Shown here: one piece after another, positions 60,685 through 64,000 of the stretch | Numbering within the stretch: position 1 is the first letter of the stretch | Layout: each line of letters opens with the position of its first letter | DNA from: Flavipsychrobacter sp. | GTDB taxonomy: Bacteria > Bacteroidota > Bacteroidia > Chitinophagales > Chitinophagaceae | Assembly (NCBI GenBank): GCA_031292525.1 | Contig: JARLGY010000050.1 | Coordinates: forward strand, 62,001 to 126,000 | Length of the DNA: 64,000 nt | Reading direction: 5' to 3' | Made by a program: the position numbers and the translations under genes | Notes under the pieces: generated by a model | What the model saw: only the letters and a program-made list of their open reading frames with translations | Database searches by the model: none | What the model was told of the DNA's origin: nothing

Positions 60685-62037
60685 ATGCAATTTATAACCT
60701 ACGTTGACTACCTGTTGCTGCCTCTATACCTGGTAGTGATCTACCTGATAGCGTTCAATTTGCGCAATCGGTTTTATCCGCAGGGGCATCCGTGGCGGCC
60801 GTACTTTATGCCAGGCCTTACTATTAAAATAGTAGGAGCTATTGTGATCGGGATGATCTACCAGTATAACTATGGTGGTGGTGATACGGCTAACTATTTT
60901 CAGCATGCTACGGTTATTAACAGTGCCTTTACCGAGAATACAGTTAAATGGTTTAACCTGGTAATACATGCGCCCAAGTGGTATGATGGGGAATATTCTT
61001 ACTACATCAACCAAATGCAATGGTACAGATCGCCATCTGAGTATCTTGTGGCTTCTATAACGGCCTTTATCAGCCTTTTTACATTTACTACCTACCTGCC
61101 TACATCCATCATATTTGCAGCTTTGTCTTATACCGGTATCTGGGCACTTTTCCGGGCGTTCGTAACCCAGTATCCTACATTGCTGCGCCCGGTAGCGATA
61201 GCCACATTATTCATTCCGAGCCTTGCTTTATGGGGGTCTGGTATATTTAAAGATACCATTTGCCTTGGGGGGATAGGATGGTTGACCTATGGTGTATTCA
61301 GGGTATTGTACCAGCGTGACTTCAGTATTCAAAACATAATAGCTACGTTGATCAGCTTTTACCTGATATTCATTATTAAGGTGTACATACTTATTGCGTT
61401 TGTGCCTGCGCTGGCGTTGTGGATCATGTTCCAGTACCTGCAAGGTATATCCAGCTCTGCGCTCCGTTTTATGGTGCGTATAGTAGCAGTAGTTGTGATG
61501 TTCTTCGGGTTTAGTGTGTTATCTGTAAAGCTGGCGGATAAACTCGGCAAATATTCGATAGACAATGTGGCACAGACATCTGAAGTGACGAGGGACTGGA
61601 TCAACAGTGTATCAATGTCGAACGATGAGAGCTCTGGTTATGACCTTGGTGCGTTTGAGCCGAACCTGCAGGGGATGCTTACTAAGTTTGTACCTGCGGT
61701 AAACGTGACGCTTTTCAGACCCTATATATGGGAAACGAAAAAAGTGATCCAGTTGCTTTCGTCTCTGGAAGCGTTAGCGTTCCTGCTGATCACCATAAAA
61801 GTATTAATAGCTGTAGGACCAGTGCGTGTATGGCGATCTATTGCGGCTGATCCGAACATACAGTTCTGCCTCATATTCACGCTTATATTTGCCTTTGCGG
61901 TGGGAGTATCCTCGTTCAACTTTGGTGCCCTTTCCCGTTATCGCATTCCTTGCCTTCCATTTTATGGGCTAGCACTGATGCTTATCTATTACCGATGGAA
62001 TTCTGCGGAAAAGAATATTTTCTCTTTCAGGTTATAG
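60685..62037 (+). CDS. Polytopic membrane protein of surface-polysaccharide locus
   Basis: A 450-residue protein with about ten hydrophobic segments (for example YLLLPLYLVVIYLIAFNL, AIVIGMIYQY, FIPSLALWGSGIF, LISFYLIFIIKVYILIAFV, and the last LPFYGLALMLIYY). A larger soluble loop lies near residues 70-115 (YNYGGGDTANYFQHATVINS) and another near 290-330. It could be a Wzy-type polymerase or a related transporter, but I see no diagnostic motif. The 237-bp gap before it shows no clear promoter and no gene. Confidence 0.75.
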   Translation: MQFITYVDYLLLPLYLVVIYLIAFNLRNRFYPQGHPWRPYFMPGLTIKIVGAIVIGMIYQYNYGGGDTANYFQHATVINSAFTENTVKWFNLVIHAPKWYDGEYSYYINQMQWYRSPSEYLVASITAFISLFTFTTYLPTSIIFAALSYTGIWALFRAFVTQYPTLLRPVAIATLFIPSLALWGSGIFKDTICLGGIGWLTYGVFRVLYQRDFSIQNIIATLISFYLIFIIKVYILIAFVPALALWIMFQYLQGISSSALRFMVRIVAVVVMFFGFSVLSVKLADKLGKYSIDNVAQTSEVTRDWINSVSMSNDESSGYDLGAFEPNLQGMLTKFVPAVNVTLFRPYIWETKKVIQLLSSLEALAFLLITIKVLIAVGPVRVWRSIAADPNIQFCLIFTLIFAFAVGVSSFNFGALSRYRIPCLPFYGLALMLIYYRWNSAEKNIFSFRL

Positions 62038-62056
62038 TGTAAAAATTTTATTTGTT

Positions 62057-62090
62057 AAAAAGGCTCCTGATAACTATTGGGAGCCTTTTT
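62057..62090 (+). terminator. Terminator after the polytopic membrane protein gene
   Basis: AAAAAGGCTCC (62057-62067) pairs with GGAGCCTTTTT (62080-62090) as an 11-bp perfect stem ending in a T run. The following 244 bp up to 62334 hold no gene that I can support. Confidence 0.9.
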
Positions 62091-62334
62091 AATTATGAAC
62101 AATTGTATAAAGGTTTTTACCTTTAGCCCCGCTTAGGAAGGATAACAAAATAAAGTTCCACTATCTGCATCGTTGTTTCCCATTTTTCTGTGTTATAAAA
62201 GTCTTTAAATAGGCTTCTATTTGCAGAGCTGCACATTGAAAAACAGGAAAATAACTTCGCCATATAGCAGACTTATTTCACCAACCTTCCTTATTTTACA
62301 ACATAAACTTCTGTTTTTCTGCTGAACATTCTTT

Positions 62335-63639
62335 ATGGACTTTAAGAACATTGATAACGACCTTGCCCCTTTGTTGCGTGCAATTGCTGCTAAGAATGTA
62401 CGGCGCAGTATGGTGCCGGGTACTGATTATATACCTGTAACCGGCAAAATACTAGATGAAGACGATATTCTTTACGGAGTAGATGCAACACTTGACGGAT
62501 GGCTGACAACAGGACGATATGCTGTGGAATTTGAACGAAAATTTGCACAATACTTCGGTAGCCGCTTTTCATTGTTAGTGAACTCGGGGTCATCTGCCAA
62601 CCTTGTGGCATTTTATGCATTGACCTCACCCAAACTTGGCGACCGGGCTATAAAACGAGGTGATGAAGTGATTACGGTTGCGGCTGGGTTTCCAACTACA
62701 GTAAACCCCCTGGTTCAGTTTGGCTGCGTTCCCATTTTTATAGATGTGGACATACCTACCTACAACATAAAAGCTAACCTTATAGAGGATGCTATAACAC
62801 CAAAGACAAAGGCGATTATGCTGGCCCATACTTTAGGTAATCCATTTAACCTAGACGTGGTAATGGCAATAGCCAAGAAGCATAAGCTGTGGGTAATTGA
62901 AGACGATTGTGATTCCCTTGGGGCAACGTACCGGGGTAAAAAAACCGGCACTTTTGGTGACCTGGCTACTGTATCCTTTTATCCTGCCCACCATATAACA
63001 ATGGGCGAGGGCGGTTCTGTGCTGGTGAATAATGCTTCCCTGAAAAAGATAGCAGAAAGTTTCAGGGACTGGGGCCGTGACTGCTGGTGCGAACCGGGTA
63101 AGGATAATACCTGTGGCAAACGTTTTGACCAATGCCTTGGGGAGCTTCCTTGTGGGTACGATCATAAATACACGTATTCTCACGTAGGGTTCAACCTGAA
63201 GGTGACTGACATGCAAGCGGCAATAGGCTTGAGCCAGCTTAATAAAGCAGACTTATTTGTGGCAAAAAGAAGAGCAAACTTTGAAATGCTGCGCCAGAAA
63301 TTAAAGCCTTTTGAAGAACACTTTATACTCCCTGAAGCTACGCCCCATAGCCACCCCAGTTGGTTTGGTTTTATGATCACCCTGCGCGAAAGCAGCTCTA
63401 TTAACCGCAATGATCTGGTCCGCTACCTGGAAGATAATAAGATAGGGACGCGACTTTTATTTGCAGGTAACCTTACCAAACAACCAGCGTATCTAAACAT
63501 AGAGAAATGTATAGTGGGCGATCTGACCAATACAGACCGTATTATGAACGATGGCTTTTGGCTAGGCGTATGGCCGGGACTGCAGGAAGAACATTATGAC
63601 TACATAGTTAGCGTGATACAGAAATATTTAAGCAAGTAG
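62335..63639 (+). CDS. rfbH: CDP-4-keto-6-deoxyglucose 3-dehydrase (RfbH/E1-type)
   Basis: A 434-residue DegT-like enzyme starting 3-deoxygenation in 3,6-dideoxyhexose synthesis. It differs from aminotransferases in two ways visible here: the PLP lysine is replaced by His220 in [12 protein letters not shown], and it has an iron-sulfur cluster motif Cys192-X57-Cys250-X1-Cys252-X7-Cys260, exactly the spacing described for the E1 enzyme. [14 protein letters not shown] binds the cofactor phosphate. It needs a flavin/iron-sulfur reductase partner, not present in this window. The product would sit in LPS O-antigen or exopolysaccharide. Confidence 0.94.
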   Translation: MDFKNIDNDLAPLLRAIAAKNVRRSMVPGTDYIPVTGKILDEDDILYGVDATLDGWLTTGRYAVEFERKFAQYFGSRFSLLVNSGSSANLVAFYALTSPKLGDRAIKRGDEVITVAAGFPTTVNPLVQFGCVPIFIDVDIPTYNIKANLIEDAITPKTKAIMLAHTLGNPFNLDVVMAIAKKHKLWVIEDDCDSLGATYRGKKTGTFGDLATVSFYPAHHITMGEGGSVLVNNASLKKIAESFRDWGRDCWCEPGKDNTCGKRFDQCLGELPCGYDHKYTYSHVGFNLKVTDMQAAIGLSQLNKADLFVAKRRANFEMLRQKLKPFEEHFILPEATPHSHPSWFGFMITLRESSSINRNDLVRYLEDNKIGTRLLFAGNLTKQPAYLNIEKCIVGDLTNTDRIMNDGFWLGVWPGLQEEHYDYIVSVIQKYLSK

Positions 63640-63671
63640 CACCACAACATTTTATAAATTCTGACAGGGGT

Positions 63672-63695
63672 ACTAACTCACACGACACAGTTAGT
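63672..63695. terminator. Weak hairpin between convergent rfbH and GT genes
   Basis: ACTAACT (63672-63678) and AGTTAGT (63689-63695) form a 7-bp stem with a 10-nt loop. No T run on either side, so terminator function is uncertain. Confidence 0.3.
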
Positions 63696-63704
63696 GTTGC
63701 CTGC

Positions 63705-64000
63705 TTAAGAAAAAAGAGAAAGGAAATTTTCTTTCTGCGATTGGATACTGTATTCTGCAACAATTTTTACGCGGCCAGCAAGGCCTAACTTGCCGCGTAA
63801 AGCATGGTCGGTAATAAGTGTTCTGAGCGCGGCTTTCCACTCGTCTTTAGATGCGGCTATATAACCATCTTCACCGTTGATAACAATCTGCTTATTAACC
63901 CCTACTGGGCTGGCGATTGCCGGTATTCCCAGCGATAGGTACTGTATCAATTTAAAGCCGCACTTGCCTTCGCTCCACTCATCAGGGTGCAACGGCATTA
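63705..64000 (-). CDS. Glycosyltransferase family 4/1, C-terminal part (cut by window edge)
   Basis: The frame is open at the right edge; the Met at 63998 is internal. Visible are MPLHPDEWSEGKCGFKLIQYLSLGIPAIA (in parts SEGKCGFKLIQYLSLGIP) and SPVGVNKQIVINGEDGY, the nucleotide-sugar binding EX7E-like region of GT4-type enzymes, then the C-terminal helices to ENFLSLFS. At least 98 residues are present. Its start and N-terminal domain lie beyond the window. The nearby RfbH suggests an O-antigen or capsule locus. Confidence 0.85.
   Translation of the reverse strand, partial: MPLHPDEWSEGKCGFKLIQYLSLGIPAIASPVGVNKQIVINGEDGYIAASKDEWKAALRTLITDHALRGKLGLAGRVKIVAEYSIQSQKENFLSLFS

Overview
The window is chromosomal DNA from a member of the phylum Bacteroidota, most likely a Chitinophagaceae-type organism. 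The signs are type IX secretion (T9SS) C-terminal sorting domains, a GldC gliding protein, DUF4270 and GWxTD proteins, a panC / glycogen-synthase-like / DUF4270 / glmS block, ribosomal protein THX, and the Bacteroidota promoter consensus TTTG-N19-TAnnTTTG ahead of the HU gene. Genes are dense on both strands. No tRNA, rRNA, CRISPR array, transposase, integrase or prophage gene was seen.

Layout. 1-12.2 kb: a pectin and galacturonate utilisation locus, with the end of a pectate-lyase-like T9SS protein, a second T9SS cargo protein, a GH28 polygalacturonase, then uxaB, uxaA, uxaC, kdgK, eda and an ExuT-type transporter, giving every step from extracellular pectin to pyruvate plus glyceraldehyde 3-phosphate. 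12.2-17.1 kb, minus strand: two secreted unknowns, a signal-peptide-bearing HMA metal-binding protein coupled to an outer-membrane protein, and a gldC-yqeY-cvpA-pabA operon. 17.3-25.4 kb: an SDR/DUF2867 protein, a GNAT acetyltransferase, a MORN-like secreted protein, a PAS sensor kinase, a phosphatase, a DUF4375-like protein and an ACMSD-type decarboxylase. 25.5-37.6 kb: housekeeping metabolism (thiolase, Cys/Met PLP enzyme, panC, a one-domain GT5 protein, DUF4270 lipoprotein, glmS, metK, dapF, GWxTD, WbqC).

37.7-44.3 kb: a stress and DNA-repair neighbourhood (DJ-1/PfpI, DUF4142, DUF892, Nei glycosylase, Ku, stand-alone LigD phosphoesterase, DUF72) followed by ybeY and an RluA-type synthase. 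44.5-50.5 kb: the accessory part, holding a response regulator, a self-inhibited Fic AMP-transferase with its own helix-turn-helix and two matching operator-like repeats, a 178-bp tandem repeat array, a small orphan ORF, and a visibly AT-rich 958-residue protein fusing an HD domain to an Hsp90/GHKL-type ATPase, followed by a multi-hairpin element. This is the best candidate for a poorly described (possibly anti-phage) system. 50.5-55.5 kb: a MacB-type permease, two copies of a 150-bp intergenic repeat, rsgA, DUF4286, HU, THX and a nucleotide-sugar epimerase. 55.6-64 kb: a two-component pair, then surface-polysaccharide genes (GT4, asnB-type amidotransferase, a polytopic membrane protein, RfbH dehydrase, partial GT4).

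Gene names rest on motif recognition by eye; no database search was run.
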